The notes: generated from the letters alone by a model not told the origin. Shown: positions 38,834 through 47,656, counted from the stretch's first letter. The stretch: DNA of 64,000 bases from Lactobacillus ultunensis DSM 16047 (GCF_001436305.1 NZ_AZFO01000005.1:39487-103486); one strand, 5' to 3'. Translations and numbers: made by a program.

Positions 38834-39769
38834 ATGGCTAGTTATGCTAGTGAAGTCAAAAAGGAGCTAACTTCGCTTGAGGTGCATCCAGAGCATGCCA
38901 AAGCAGAGTTAGCTGCTTTTTTGCGAATGAATGGAGTTTTGAATCTTCACGATCATCAATTTAGTTTAGATATTACAACTGAAAATCCTGCGATTGCACG
39001 GCGAATTTTTAAATTAATTAAAGTTGCTTATAGCATTGAACCTTTATTGATTGTTTCGCGAAAGATGAAGTTGAAGAAAAACAATCAGTATTTAGTACGT
39101 TTAAATCAACAAGTCCAAGAGATTTTAGAGAACTTGCAAATTTGGGATCCAGAAAAAGGATTAGTTACAAGAGTACCTGAAAGAATTATGAAGTCACGTG
39201 AAGGAGCAATGTCTTATTTACGTGGAGCTTTTTTAGCAGGAGGTAGTGTTAATAATCCTGAAACGAGTCGTTATCACTTGGAAATTTATTCTACCTATGA
39301 GGATCATAATGAAGATTTGGCCAAGCTGATGAATGACTACTTTTACTTGAACGCTAAAATAACGAAGCGACGTCGTGGTTATATTGTTTATTTAAAAGAA
39401 GCAGAAAAAATCGGTGACTTTTTGCATATTGTTGGTGCATTAAATGCCATGCTCAATTTTGAAGATTTACGAATTATGCGAGATATGCGAAACTCCGTTA
39501 ACCGTTTAGTTAATTGTGATACAGCTAATATGAAAAAAACAGCTTCTGCTTCAGCTAAACAAGTAGAAGATATTCAGCTTATTCAAAAGGAAAAAGGTCT
39601 AGATGATCTGCCAGAGAAATTACAAGTTTTAGCTCATTTTAGGTTAAAACATCCGGAACTTACCTTAAAAGAAGTAGCAGATCAAGTGCCTGATGGTCCG
39701 ATTTCGAAATCTGGTGTTAACCACCGATTTAAGAAGCTACATGAAATAGCAGAAACATTGAGAGAATAA
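38834..39769 (+). CDS. whiA: DNA-binding protein WhiA
   Basis: 311 residues. An N-terminal domain of LAGLIDADG homing-endonuclease ancestry (AFLRMNGVL..., [16 protein letters not shown]) and a C-terminal helix-turn-helix ([26 protein letters not shown]) define WhiA. In Bacillus it affects cell division and chromosome segregation; in actinomycetes it controls sporulation. GAAGGAAA lies a few bases before the ATG. Last gene of the rapZ-yvcK-whiA unit, convergent with clpP. Confidence 0.95.
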   Translation: MASYASEVKKELTSLEVHPEHAKAELAAFLRMNGVLNLHDHQFSLDITTENPAIARRIFKLIKVAYSIEPLLIVSRKMKLKKNNQYLVRLNQQVQEILENLQIWDPEKGLVTRVPERIMKSREGAMSYLRGAFLAGGSVNNPETSRYHLEIYSTYEDHNEDLAKLMNDYFYLNAKITKRRRGYIVYLKEAEKIGDFLHIVGALNAMLNFEDLRIMRDMRNSVNRLVNCDTANMKKTASASAKQVEDIQLIQKEKGLDDLPEKLQVLAHFRLKHPELTLKEVADQVPDGPISKSGVNHRFKKLHEIAETLRE

Positions 39770-39799
39770 AAAAAGAGTTTGCAACGCAAACTCTTTTTT
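39769..39799. terminator. Bidirectional terminator between whiA and clpP
   Basis: Perfect 14-bp stem AAAAAAGAGTTTGC (39769-39782) / GCAAACTCTTTTTT (39786-39799) with loop AAC. A and T tracts allow termination from both sides. Confidence 0.9.
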
Positions 39800-39818
39800 G
39801 AGAAGTAATTATTAATGA

Positions 39819-40403
39819 TTACTTCTTTTTATTAACCATAATTTCGTCAATTAAGCCGTATTCCTTAGCTTCTTCTGCAGTTAAGTAATTATCACGTTCA
39901 GTATCCTTTTGGATCTTTTCCAAAGGTTGACCAGTGGTTTCGTGTAAGATTTCGTTAATCTTTTTACGACTCTTCAAAATCTCGTTAGCTGCAATTTGAA
40001 TATCAGTTTGTTGACCTTGAGCACCGCCTAAAGGTTGGTGAATTAAGACAGTTGAATTAGGAAGTGCAAAACGTTTACCCTTTGTACCGCTAGTCAAAAG
40101 GATAGAAGCCATTGAAGCTGCCATACCGATTGCGATAGTTGAAACGTCTGACTTGATAAAGTTCATAGTGTCCATAATAGCTAATCCTGAAGTAATGACA
40201 CCACCTGGTGAATTGATGTAAAGTGAAATATCCTTAGTGTTGTCTTGTGCATCCAGGAAGAGCAATTGAGCAATGATTGAGTTGGCCATTTGGTCATTAA
40301 TTTCACCACTCAGCATGATAATTCTGTCTTTAAGCAAACGTGAATAAATGTCATATGCACGTTCACCACGAGCAGTTTGTTCAATAACTGTAGGTACTAG
40401 CAT
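39819..40403 (-). CDS. clpP: ATP-dependent Clp protease proteolytic subunit
   Basis: 194-residue serine peptidase that assembles into a tetradecamer and, with Clp ATPases, degrades misfolded and regulatory proteins. The catalytic triad is Ser97 in GMAASMAS, His122 in IHQPLGG, and an Asp near 170 (E. coli Asp171 equivalent). AGGAGG is at 40411-40416 on the minus strand, 7 nt before the ATG. Upstream is a sigma-A promoter whose start region carries a near-perfect CIRCE operator, so HrcA repression and heat induction are expected. Confidence 0.98.
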   Translation of the reverse strand: MLVPTVIEQTARGERAYDIYSRLLKDRIIMLSGEINDQMANSIIAQLLFLDAQDNTKDISLYINSPGGVITSGLAIMDTMNFIKSDVSTIAIGMAASMASILLTSGTKGKRFALPNSTVLIHQPLGGAQGQQTDIQIAANEILKSRKKINEILHETTGQPLEKIQKDTERDNYLTAEEAKEYGLIDEIMVNKKK

Positions 40404-40436
40404 AAATTTGCCTCCTAATTTTTTTCGTTATATTAA

Positions 40437-40463
40437 TTAGCACTCATTCAAGTATAGTGCTAA
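40437..40463. promoter_or_regulatory. CIRCE (HrcA operator) upstream of clpP
   Basis: TTAGCACTC, nine bases, then TAGTGCTAA; the consensus is TTAGCACTC-N9-GAGTGCTAA, one mismatch. Counting the flanks it is a perfect inverted repeat AATTAGCACT-N11-AGTGCTAATT (40435-40465). It sits at the clpP transcription start. Confidence 0.92.
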
Positions 40464-40491
40464 TTAAATCACTTCGTAATAGAAGTGTCAA
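40463..40491 (-). promoter_or_regulatory. Sigma-A promoter of clpP
   Basis: On the minus strand, TTGACA (40491-40486), a 17-nt spacer and TTTAAT (40468-40463). The CIRCE element begins directly at the -10. Confidence 0.65.
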
Positions 40492-40524
40492 ATAATGAGA
40501 CTTACTTGTATTGAAAATGTATTT

Positions 40525-40551
40525 TTGAGAATACCGTTTATATATTATAAT
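40525..40551 (+). promoter_or_regulatory. Candidate promoter of the surface protein gene
   Basis: TATAAT at 40546-40551 with TTGAGA at 40525-40530 (15-nt spacer, short). It lies 41 nt before the TTG start and diverges from the clpP promoter. Confidence 0.5.
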
Positions 40552-40592
40552 AGATTTGTAAAACTTAAAAATATAGATTATGGAGGATAGGC

Positions 40593-42221
40593 TTGAAGTA
40601 TACAAGTAAAATTTTAACTGCTACATCGGCTGTAGCACTTAGTGTTGGTTTATTGATGGGCTATGCTAAGCCAGTTTCTGCTGCTGATTCTAATTCTAAC
40701 AATAAGACAGAAAAGACTACAGATAGCTCAAGCAAAAGTAAGAAGGCACCAGTTCAAACCAGTACTTCTTATGATTTAATGGTTAAAGTTGGTAGTGGTA
40801 AGCACTACAACGTTTACAAAAAGATTAGCAATGGTAAGCCTGTAACTAAGATTGCAGATGCCAGCGACTATCAATACTCACATATTCAATCTGATCAACG
40901 TATTAAGACACAAAATGGTACTTATTGGCGTATCTATGTAAATGGTCGTAAAGTTGGTTACGTTAACCAAAACTACTTTACTAGAAACACCATTGCTGTT
41001 CCTAAGACTGTAAGTTTGGTAAGAAATAGTCATTATAACTTTGACCCTACTGATGCTATCAGTTATGTAACTAACTATATGGGTACTGTAATTGATAGTG
41101 AAGAAGTTAATGTCTCAAAGGACATGATTGATTGCTCTAATCCAGGTACTTATAAGGTTAAGTACTCTTATGGTAATGCTAAGGCAACTGTCAAAGTTAC
41201 TGTAAGAAAGAGTACTAGAGAAGGCGTTGCTGACGCAGATAGCGTTCAAGCAAAGCCATTTAGTGGTAATTTAAAGTCATGGAAGACTTATTACGGTAGT
41301 TCAGCTAACTATGTAACTAAGACTGACTTTGCTCCAGATAAGTCAAGACATACTTATGATAGTGATAGCGGTAATTTAACCTTTAAGACTCGTTTCTTCC
41401 AACCAGTTCTTTTAAGTGTGGCTAGAGATATCAAAGATGATGATTACATTAACCGTGTAGGTCATATTCCAGAAGGTATTACTATGTCAGATGGTTGGCT
41501 TTACACTAGCTTACTCAGCAGTACCACTATTACTGATAGCCACATTGTTGGTTATAACTTGAACCACTTGACCAATGCATTTAATGGTCAATACTTGCTT
41601 GATATGTCACAAAAGAAGTTTAACTCTTACGTTAAGAACATTAAGGTAAGTCCATATATTCCAATTGGTCACGGTCAAGCAATGGGTTCTACTGATAAGT
41701 ACATCTATGTTTTAAACAATGACAACAAAGTTTCATACAAGAGTAACTTATCAGAAGAATTGATTCAAATTCGTAAGAGCGACATGTGCATCAACAAGAT
41801 TTGGACAATTAAATGTTGGAATGGCGGCGATACAGAAGGTCGTTACTTCCAAAATGGTGTAGTTGTTAATGATCATAAGATCTACACTACTACCTATAAT
41901 AAGTCTAAAGATCAAACTGAATACTGGGAATTTAACCGTACAGGTGATAACTGGTACCCAACTATGTTAGGTGCTACTAAGACTGGTATTGTAACTAATA
42001 CTTACACTCAAGGTTTCACTTATGATCCTAAGAACGATAATTTCTACCTTGCATTCAATGATGTAATTGCTAAGATTGCTAAGAATGGTGAAGTTAAGGA
42101 TACTTACCAATTCCACACAGGTCGTGAGATTGAAGGTATTGCTGTAGAAAACAATAGACTTTATACTAATTTAGCTCAACGTGCTGAATTACTTGAAAGT
42201 ACTCAAAAGTTAACTAAGTAA
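40593..42221 (+). CDS. Secreted surface-layer-associated-type protein with SH3-like, Ig-like and propeller-like regions
   Basis: 542 residues. A Sec signal peptide (basic start, hydrophobic 8-24, likely cut after PVSA-A near 31) is followed by a Ser/Lys/Thr linker (35-55). Next is an SH3-like wall-binding domain (about 57-130, with YWRIYVNGRKVGYVNQNYF) and an Ig-like/bacterial immunoglobulin domain (about 135-210). The last 300 residues are beta-rich, with repeated SDGWLYTS, STDKYIYVL, NDHKIYTT and ENNRLYTN segments suggesting a beta-propeller. No LPxTG or lipobox is present, so attachment is probably non-covalent. A TTG start follows GGAGGA at 40582-40587. The exact function is unknown; S-layer-associated proteins of this group are the closest fit. 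Confidence 0.75.
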   Translation: MKYTSKILTATSAVALSVGLLMGYAKPVSAADSNSNNKTEKTTDSSSKSKKAPVQTSTSYDLMVKVGSGKHYNVYKKISNGKPVTKIADASDYQYSHIQSDQRIKTQNGTYWRIYVNGRKVGYVNQNYFTRNTIAVPKTVSLVRNSHYNFDPTDAISYVTNYMGTVIDSEEVNVSKDMIDCSNPGTYKVKYSYGNAKATVKVTVRKSTREGVADADSVQAKPFSGNLKSWKTYYGSSANYVTKTDFAPDKSRHTYDSDSGNLTFKTRFFQPVLLSVARDIKDDDYINRVGHIPEGITMSDGWLYTSLLSSTTITDSHIVGYNLNHLTNAFNGQYLLDMSQKKFNSYVKNIKVSPYIPIGHGQAMGSTDKYIYVLNNDNKVSYKSNLSEELIQIRKSDMCINKIWTIKCWNGGDTEGRYFQNGVVVNDHKIYTTTYNKSKDQTEYWEFNRTGDNWYPTMLGATKTGIVTNTYTQGFTYDPKNDNFYLAFNDVIAKIAKNGEVKDTYQFHTGREIEGIAVENNRLYTNLAQRAELLESTQKLTK

Positions 42222-42238
42222 TATTTATTGAGCATAAT

Positions 42239-42270
42239 AAAAAGGCGATGATTTTAATCATCGCCTTTTT
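42239..42270. terminator. Bidirectional terminator between the surface protein and permease genes
   Basis: Stem AAAAAGGCGATGATT (42239-42253) / AATCATCGCCTTTTT (42256-42270), nearly loopless as drawn, with A and T tracts on both sides. Confidence 0.9.
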
Positions 42271-42284
42271 TCGTGCTCTAATGT

Positions 42285-43718
42285 TTAAGCTACCTTAGCT
42301 TCTTGATATTTCTTAATAGCTGGAAGGATTAAACCTAAAGCAACTAAAATAATTGGAGTTAAAATATTTAGCATTAAAGTGAATGGATCTGGTGAGTAAA
42401 TTCCGAAAATACAACATGCAGCTGTAACTAAGAAGCACCAAATACCTGCTGTATAAGCTAAGCCTTGATGCTTAGTCATTTGGTAAGTAGTTTCAAATTT
42501 TTCTTGATGCTTTCTTAAAGCAACATATGCAGCAAATACCCAAAGGTAACGAAGAGGCATAGTGGTTGAGTTTAACTTAACCAATTGTGCCATAACTGCT
42601 TGAGCATTAGGAACAAGAGCTTGCACTGCAATTAACCCACCGAATAAAACTACAATCATCCAGATACCGTTGATATAAGCACCATGCTTGTTAATCTTAA
42701 GCAGACCTTTTGGAATAAATGCCTTAGCTTCTTTACTACCTAGTAACATTCTAAGCGGAGCATCAATACTAATTACTAAAGTAGAGAATTGACCGATCAC
42801 GTTGCACCATGAGTAGATGTACATGAACAAACCACCAACGTGGTAGTATTCGCCTAATTTTTGGAAGGCCATGTATGCACCGTTTGAAATGTATTCATTT
42901 AAGTTAGCGTTAACCACTTTAGGATCAAACATCAATGCCATTGCAAAGGTTCCTAAAATGGCAGATACCATAACCATAATAGCCAAAGCCATCATTGCTT
43001 TTGGAAAGTTCTTTGATGGATCTTTTACCTTATTAACATATGGAGAAATCTTTTCACAACCACCAACGGCAAATACCAAAATTGAAAGTGAAGTAAAGTA
43101 TTTGACGTTGAAAGTTGGCATTAAGTTCTTCCAGTTGAAGTTAATATCGTAAAAACCAGCATGTGGATTAATTGCTGGAGCAGCGAACATCATGATAATG
43201 AATAGGATTGACATGATGAACATTGAAGAACCGGCAATAGTGGCTAAACCTTTTAAAACAGGAATACCGCGACTAGCAACCCAGCAGAAAAATAAGAATA
43301 CTACTAAAGTTGCAAATTGTGTCCAGGCAGTTGGCAAACCATCATACCAATGAGTATTACCAAAAATTCCCCAAGCCATGGCTCTTAAACCACCGGTACC
43401 TTTACTTGAAATATATACCACGTGGCAAGCCCAGTAGGTCCAACCAGCATAATAAGCCCATTTGGCACCCATAGTGGCGTTGACCCAGGATGAAACTCCA
43501 CCTTCAGCATTCTTGAATGTGGCTCCCAATTCACCAACCATTAATGCATAAGGAACAAAGTAGAGAAGGAACATAACAACCCAACTAAAGATGACCTTTG
43601 TTCCATCAAAGTAGACATAACCATTAACAACGTTACCGAATCCCCACACGGTGGAGAAGGCCATCATTGCTAAAGTAGTCCACATCATCTTTTTGGGATT
43701 ATTTTGAGATTCAATCAT
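42285..43718 (-). CDS. APC-family amino-acid permease
   Basis: 477 residues with about 12 transmembrane helices. The N-terminal helix 1 has FSTVWGFGNVVNGY, the APC unwound-helix type motif, followed by YALMVGELGATFKNAEGGVSSWV. This matches the amino acid-polyamine-organocation superfamily, nearest in style to glutamate/GABA-antiporter-like and related permeases. The substrate cannot be assigned from sequence alone. GGGAGAAAATTC precedes the ATG on the minus strand. A cre-like half site and a TATAAT lie upstream. It stands alone, convergent with the surface protein gene. Confidence 0.85.
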   Translation of the reverse strand: MIESQNNPKKMMWTTLAMMAFSTVWGFGNVVNGYVYFDGTKVIFSWVVMFLLYFVPYALMVGELGATFKNAEGGVSSWVNATMGAKWAYYAGWTYWACHVVYISSKGTGGLRAMAWGIFGNTHWYDGLPTAWTQFATLVVFLFFCWVASRGIPVLKGLATIAGSSMFIMSILFIIMMFAAPAINPHAGFYDINFNWKNLMPTFNVKYFTSLSILVFAVGGCEKISPYVNKVKDPSKNFPKAMMALAIMVMVSAILGTFAMALMFDPKVVNANLNEYISNGAYMAFQKLGEYYHVGGLFMYIYSWCNVIGQFSTLVISIDAPLRMLLGSKEAKAFIPKGLLKINKHGAYINGIWMIVVLFGGLIAVQALVPNAQAVMAQLVKLNSTTMPLRYLWVFAAYVALRKHQEKFETTYQMTKHQGLAYTAGIWCFLVTAACCIFGIYSPDPFTLMLNILTPIILVALGLILPAIKKYQEAKVA

Positions 43719-43769
43719 GAATTTTCTCCCTATTACTAAAATTTTTATGTGAACTTTTCAATTATATAA

Positions 43770-43783
43770 CAGAAGCGTTTTCA
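43770..43783 (-). promoter_or_regulatory. Weak cre-like site upstream of the permease
   Basis: Minus-strand TGAAAACGCTTCTG matches the first ten cre positions but not the last three fixed ones. A TATAAT on the same strand lies at 43766-43761. Confidence 0.3.
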
Positions 43784-43840
43784 AAGTCTTGGTTATTAAT
43801 GCTTCTTTCATAAGAATCTAACTAAATATATTGAGAAAAG

Positions 43841-43873
43841 AAAAAATCCCTTTGCTTAGTAGCAAAAGGATTT
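43841..43873 (-). terminator. Terminator after tRNA-Arg
   Basis: On the minus strand a 12-bp stem (43873-43862 / 43855-43844, one G-U pair) with a 6-nt loop and a T run; it follows the tRNA by about 13 nt. Confidence 0.85.
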
Positions 43874-43885
43874 CTTTATTTGATA

Positions 43886-43957
43886 TGGACCCCCTGGGAG
43901 TCGAACCCAGATTTTAAGAACCGGAATCTTACGTGCGATCCATTACACTAAGGGTCC
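43886..43957 (-). tRNA. tRNA-Arg (anticodon CCG)
   Basis: 72-nt cloverleaf on the minus strand. The acceptor stem is GGACCCT/GGGGTCC, the D arm GTGT...GCAC, the anticodon stem TAAGA/TCTTA with loop TTCCGGT (anticodon CCG at 43924-43922), and the T arm CTGGG-TTCGACT-CCCAG. Discriminator base A. CCA is not encoded. It reads the CGG arginine codon. An extended -10 TGATATACT (43982-43974) precedes it. Confidence 0.95.
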
Positions 43958-43973
43958 AGACGATACCTCAGCT

Positions 43974-43982
43974 AGTATATCA
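43974..43982 (-). promoter_or_regulatory. Extended -10 promoter of tRNA-Arg
   Basis: Minus-strand TGATATACT with TATACT at 43979-43974, 17 nt before the mature 5' end of the tRNA; the -35 is weak (TTTCAT). Confidence 0.45.
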
Positions 43983-43997
43983 AAAAAATTGCTTAAA

Positions 43998-44011
43998 TGA
44001 AAACATTTTCG
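43998..44011. promoter_or_regulatory. cre-like palindrome upstream of the glycolytic operon promoter
   Basis: TGAAAACATTTTCG matches cre TGWAANCGNTNWCA at all but two fixed positions on either strand. Its centre lies about 80 nt upstream of the expected cggR transcription start. Confidence 0.3.
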
Positions 44012-44049
44012 CACTTCTTACAATTATTTTAATTTCAGACATCTTTTTC

Positions 44050-44078
44050 TTGAATTACGAAAAATACATTGTTATACT
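44050..44078 (+). promoter_or_regulatory. Sigma-A promoter of the cggR-gap-pgk-tpiA operon
   Basis: TTGAAT (44050-44055), a 17-nt spacer and TATACT (44073-44078), giving a leader of about 118 nt before cggR. Confidence 0.75.
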
Positions 44079-44144
44079 AACAGTGTCGATTGGGAAATGT
44101 ATGAATTGAAGAGATTGTACGTTTCTCTTATATTTTTAAGTATT

Positions 44145-44187
44145 CTGGGACAGTAATCGACACAGTGCTGGTCACTATTTGTCCCAG
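44145..44187. promoter_or_regulatory. CggR operator in the leader of the glycolytic operon
   Basis: CTGGGACA (44145-44152) and its exact inverse TGTCCCAG (44180-44187) flank an array of GACAC/GTCAC-like half sites. The Bacillus CggR operator consists of repeated GGGAC and TGTC elements located after the transcription start; this is the same layout. It ends just before the cggR ribosome binding site. Confidence 0.65.
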
Positions 44188-44202
44188 GGAAAGGAGGGAA
44201 CG

Positions 44203-45234
44203 ATGGATTCGGACTTTTCTTTGCTCGAAGCGCTCGTTCCCGACGTCTTAAAAATTCTTCGACAAAGATATCTTGTCCTTGAGCAAATTGCAATGCATGC
44301 CCCAATTGGACGGCGTAGCGTTGCTCAGCATTTAGGGCTTTCAGAAAGAAATGTTAGAACTGAAACTGAGTATTTAAGTCATTTAGGCTTAGTTGAGACC
44401 AAAAGCTTCGGGATGTTTCTAACTGAGAAGGGCGAGAAAACTTTACAAGATGCAGGTCCATTGATTGATCGTCTCTTTAATGCTGGTGAAGCAGAAGTTG
44501 CATTAGCTAAAAAGCTAGGAATTGAGAGAACATTGATAGTTCCTGGCAATAGCGATTTGCAGGATCGCGTTTATGAAGAGATGGGTGAAGAATTAAGTTC
44601 AGCTTTGAATTTACTCTTGCCTTTAGGTCATTCAGTAGTTACAATTCTAGGTGGAGCGGCTTTAGCAAAATCTGCTAAATATTTATCTCCTGATTTAGGG
44701 AATAACCGCCAATTAGAATTTGTTCCGGGTCGAGGTGCCTTGGGCGAAAATGTTGAGACACAAAGCAACACGATCGTCCAAGAAATGGCAGCTAAGACTT
44801 CAGGTACTTATAAAACTTTATATTTACCTGAACAAGTTTCTGCTGATGCGTATAAATCATTAATACGTGAATCTTCGATTGCGGATGTTCTGCAAGATAT
44901 CTCACAAAGTGATGCTGTGATCCATGGAATTGGGTTAGCTCAAGAAATGGCACAGCGGAGGGGCTATAATTCAATGAAACGCTCTGAGCTTCGTGAGAAA
45001 AGAGCTGTCACCGAATGTTTCGGGTGTTTCTTCGATGAGAATGGCAAGGTTGTCGACCGTATCACCCAGGTTGGATTACAGTTTGAGAACCTATATAAAA
45101 TACCCCACATATTTGCTTTTGCTTGTGGTGCTAGAAAAGCTCAAGCAATTAAAGCTTATATGCCCAATGCACCTCATCAAACCTGGCTAATTACTGATGA
45201 GGGTGCCTCAAATATGATTTTAAAGGGGAATTAA
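44203..45234 (+). CDS. cggR: Central glycolytic genes regulator CggR (SorC family)
   Basis: 343 residues. An N-terminal winged helix-turn-helix (about 15-85, GRRSVAQHLGLSERNVRTETEYL) is joined to a SorC/DeoR-type sugar-phosphate-binding domain (about 90-343). CggR represses its own operon until fructose-1,6-bisphosphate binds. The ATG at 44203 follows AAGGAGGG at 44191-44198; the upstream in-frame start lies within the operator. First gene of the gap operon, as in Bacillus. Confidence 0.95.
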   Translation: MDSDFSLLEALVPDVLKILRQRYLVLEQIAMHAPIGRRSVAQHLGLSERNVRTETEYLSHLGLVETKSFGMFLTEKGEKTLQDAGPLIDRLFNAGEAEVALAKKLGIERTLIVPGNSDLQDRVYEEMGEELSSALNLLLPLGHSVVTILGGAALAKSAKYLSPDLGNNRQLEFVPGRGALGENVETQSNTIVQEMAAKTSGTYKTLYLPEQVSADAYKSLIRESSIADVLQDISQSDAVIHGIGLAQEMAQRRGYNSMKRSELREKRAVTECFGCFFDENGKVVDRITQVGLQFENLYKIPHIFAFACGARKAQAIKAYMPNAPHQTWLITDEGASNMILKGN

Positions 45235-45286
45235 AATCCCGTTTAAAATAAATGTTGTTTATAGTTCTTAAGGAGGACTTTAGGTT

Positions 45287-46303
45287 ATGACAGTTAAAAT
45301 TGGTATTAACGGTTTCGGCCGTATTGGTCGTTTAGCATTCCGTCGTATTATGGACCTTGGCGAAAAGTCAAAGGACATCGAAGTTGTTGCTATCAACGAC
45401 TTGACTACTCCAGCAATGCTTGCTTACTTGCTTAAGTACGACACTACTCATGGTACTTTCAACCACGAAGTTTCATCAACTGATGACTCAATCGTTGTTG
45501 ACGGTAAGAAGTACCGTGTTTACGCAGAACCACAAGCACAAAACATTCCATGGGTTAAGAACGATGGTGTTGACTTTGTTCTTGAATGTACTGGTTTCTA
45601 CACTAGCAAGGCTAAGTCACAAGCTCACCTTGACGCAGGTGCTAAGCGTGTATTGATTTCAGCTCCAGCTGGTAACGACTTGAAGACTATCGTTTACTCA
45701 GTAAACGAAAACACTTTGACTGCTGACGACAAGATTGTTTCAGCTGCTTCATGTACTACTAACTCACTTGCTCCAATGGCAAACGCTTTGAACAAGGAAT
45801 TTGGTATTGAAGTTGCTACTATGACTACTATCCACGCATACACTGGTACTCAAATGACTTTGGATGGTCCTGCTCGTAGTGGTAAGGAACAAGACGCTCG
45901 TGCTGCTGCTGAAAACATTATTCCTCATACTACTGGTTCAGCTAAGGCTATCGGTTTGGTATTGCCTGACTTGAACGGTAAGATGAACGGTCACGCACAA
46001 CGTGTTCCAGTTCCAGATGGCTCAGAAACTGAATTGGTATCAATCTTGAAGAAGAAGGTTACTGCTGACGAAGTTAACGAAGCTATGAAGAAGTACGAAA
46101 GCCCATCATTTGCTTACAATGGTGACCACATGGTATCAAGCGATGTTATCAACATGACTGCTGGTTCAATCTTTGACCCAACTCAAACTATGGTAACTAC
46201 TGCAGGTGACAAGCAATTAGTTAAGACTGTTGCTTGGTACGACAACGAATACTCATTCACTTGCCAAATGGTACGTACTTTGTTACACTTTGCTACTCTT
46301 TAA
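45287..46303 (+). CDS. gap: Glyceraldehyde-3-phosphate dehydrogenase
   Basis: 338-residue glycolytic NAD-dependent enzyme. The NAD motif [10 protein letters not shown] is at 7-16, the catalytic Cys lies in [14 protein letters not shown] (about 157), and the C-terminal [13 protein letters not shown] is typical. Codon use is extremely biased (GGT, AAG, GAC, CGT), as expected for one of the most abundant proteins. AAGGAGG precedes the ATG. A strong hairpin follows the gene inside the operon, which should raise gap mRNA relative to pgk-tpiA. Confidence 0.99.
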   Translation: MTVKIGINGFGRIGRLAFRRIMDLGEKSKDIEVVAINDLTTPAMLAYLLKYDTTHGTFNHEVSSTDDSIVVDGKKYRVYAEPQAQNIPWVKNDGVDFVLECTGFYTSKAKSQAHLDAGAKRVLISAPAGNDLKTIVYSVNENTLTADDKIVSAASCTTNSLAPMANALNKEFGIEVATMTTIHAYTGTQMTLDGPARSGKEQDARAAAENIIPHTTGSAKAIGLVLPDLNGKMNGHAQRVPVPDGSETELVSILKKKVTADEVNEAMKKYESPSFAYNGDHMVSSDVINMTAGSIFDPTQTMVTTAGDKQLVKTVAWYDNEYSFTCQMVRTLLHFATL

Positions 46304-46347
46304 TCATTAATTTAAAAATTACTGATTTTAGTTAAGTGGTAATTGAG

Positions 46348-46382
46348 AAGGCGGAGGGAGATTCTTCCTTCCGCCTTTTTTT
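46348..46382 (+). terminator. Intra-operon terminator between gap and pgk
   Basis: Twelve-bp stem AAGGCGGAGGGA (46348-46359) / TCCTTCCGCCTT (46366-46377) with one G-U pair, a 6-nt loop and a T run. No promoter is evident between it and pgk, so partial termination is likely. Confidence 0.85.
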
Positions 46383-46416
46383 GAAGGAAAAATATCAAAA
46401 TAATCGGAGGATTATA

Positions 46417-47628
46417 ATGGCTAAATTAATCGTTGACGATCTTGATGTTAAAGGCAAAAAGGTCTTAATGCGTGTGGACTTTAACGTTCCTATTAAAGAT
46501 GGTGTTATTGGTGATGACAACCGTATCGTTGCCGCACTTCCAACTATTAAATACATCATTGAACATGGTGGTAAGGCAATTCTTTTAAGTCACTTGGGCC
46601 GTGTAAAGTCAGATGCTGACAAGAAAGAATTATCATTAAAGCCAGTTGCTGAACGTTTAAGTGAATTACTTAAGAAGCCTGTAACTTTTGTACCATCAAA
46701 TGAGGGTAAAGAAGTTGAAGACGCAATCAACAAGATGAACGATGGCGACGTTGTTGTTCTTGAAAACACTAGATTCCAAGACATCGACAACGACTTCGGC
46801 AAGCGTGAATCAGGTAACGATCCTAAGCTTGGCGAATACTGGGCAAGTCTTGGTGACATGTACGTAAACGATGCCTTTGGTACTGCTCACAGAAACCACG
46901 CTTCAAACGTTGGTATTGCTACTGCTATGAAGAAAGATGGCAAGCCTGTTGCAGCTGGTTTCTTAATGGAAAAGGAAATCAAGTTCTTAGGTAACGCTGT
47001 TGAAAACCCAGTTCACCCATTCGTAACTATTCTTGGTGGTGCTAAGGTTTCAGACAAGATCGCTGTAATTAAGAACTTAATTCCTAAGTCAGACCACATT
47101 TTAATCGGTGGTGGTATGGCTTACACCTTCTTAGCAGCTCAAGGCCACAAGATTGGTAAATCATTGTTTGAAAAGGACAGAGTTGAACTTGCTAAGGAAC
47201 TTTTGAAAGAAGCTGACGGCAAGATCGTTCTTCCAGTTGACAACGTAGCTGCAACTGAATTCTCAAACGATGCTTCACGTGAAGTTGTTGGTGACGATAT
47301 TCCTGACAACATGATGGGTCTTGACATTGGTCCTAAGACTGTTGAAAAGTTCAAGGAAATCTTGAAGGATGCTAAGACTGTTGTTTGGAACGGTCCTATG
47401 GGTGCCTTTGAAATGCCTAACTTTGCTAAGGGTACTTACGCAATTGCTGATGCCTTAGCTGACTTAACTGATGCAACTACTATTATCGGTGGTGGTGACT
47501 CAACTTCTGCTGTTAAGAAGTCTGGTGTTGCTGACAAGATTACCCACATCTCAACCGGTGGTGGTGCTTCACTTCAATACCTTGAAGGTAAAGAATTACC
47601 AGGTATTGCATGTATTTCAGACAAGTAA
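46417..47628 (+). CDS. pgk: Phosphoglycerate kinase
   Basis: 403 residues. It makes ATP from 1,3-bisphosphoglycerate. The N-terminal substrate motif [11 protein letters not shown], the HLGR segment, the conserved [11 protein letters not shown] and the nucleotide motif GGGDSTSAV are all present. The ATG at 46417 follows CGGAGG (46405-46410); an in-frame extension upstream runs through the gap terminator and is not credible. Codon bias is strong. It follows gap by 113 nt and precedes tpiA by 28 nt. Confidence 0.99.
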   Translation: MAKLIVDDLDVKGKKVLMRVDFNVPIKDGVIGDDNRIVAALPTIKYIIEHGGKAILLSHLGRVKSDADKKELSLKPVAERLSELLKKPVTFVPSNEGKEVEDAINKMNDGDVVVLENTRFQDIDNDFGKRESGNDPKLGEYWASLGDMYVNDAFGTAHRNHASNVGIATAMKKDGKPVAAGFLMEKEIKFLGNAVENPVHPFVTILGGAKVSDKIAVIKNLIPKSDHILIGGGMAYTFLAAQGHKIGKSLFEKDRVELAKELLKEADGKIVLPVDNVAATEFSNDASREVVGDDIPDNMMGLDIGPKTVEKFKEILKDAKTVVWNGPMGAFEMPNFAKGTYAIADALADLTDATTIIGGGDSTSAVKKSGVADKITHISTGGGASLQYLEGKELPGIACISDK

Positions 47629-47656
47629 TTTAAGGTAAGGAAAGGATAATAGACTA

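Noticed and set aside
38785..38841. 18-codon frame (MNLAFEAMSR...) between yvcK and whiA whose stop overlaps the whiA start
   Set aside because: A coupling leader peptide is possible, but the ribosome binding site is weak, the length is within chance, and no other signal supports it.
40481..40500. CtsR heptad pair at the clpP promoter (TGTCAAA-N3-TGAGACT)
   Set aside because: Only one half resembles GGTCAAA and it coincides with the TTGACA -35 on the other strand.
46336..46416. Upstream extension of pgk to 46336
   Set aside because: The extension translates the gap terminator hairpin; the ATG at 46417 has CGGAGG at the right distance.
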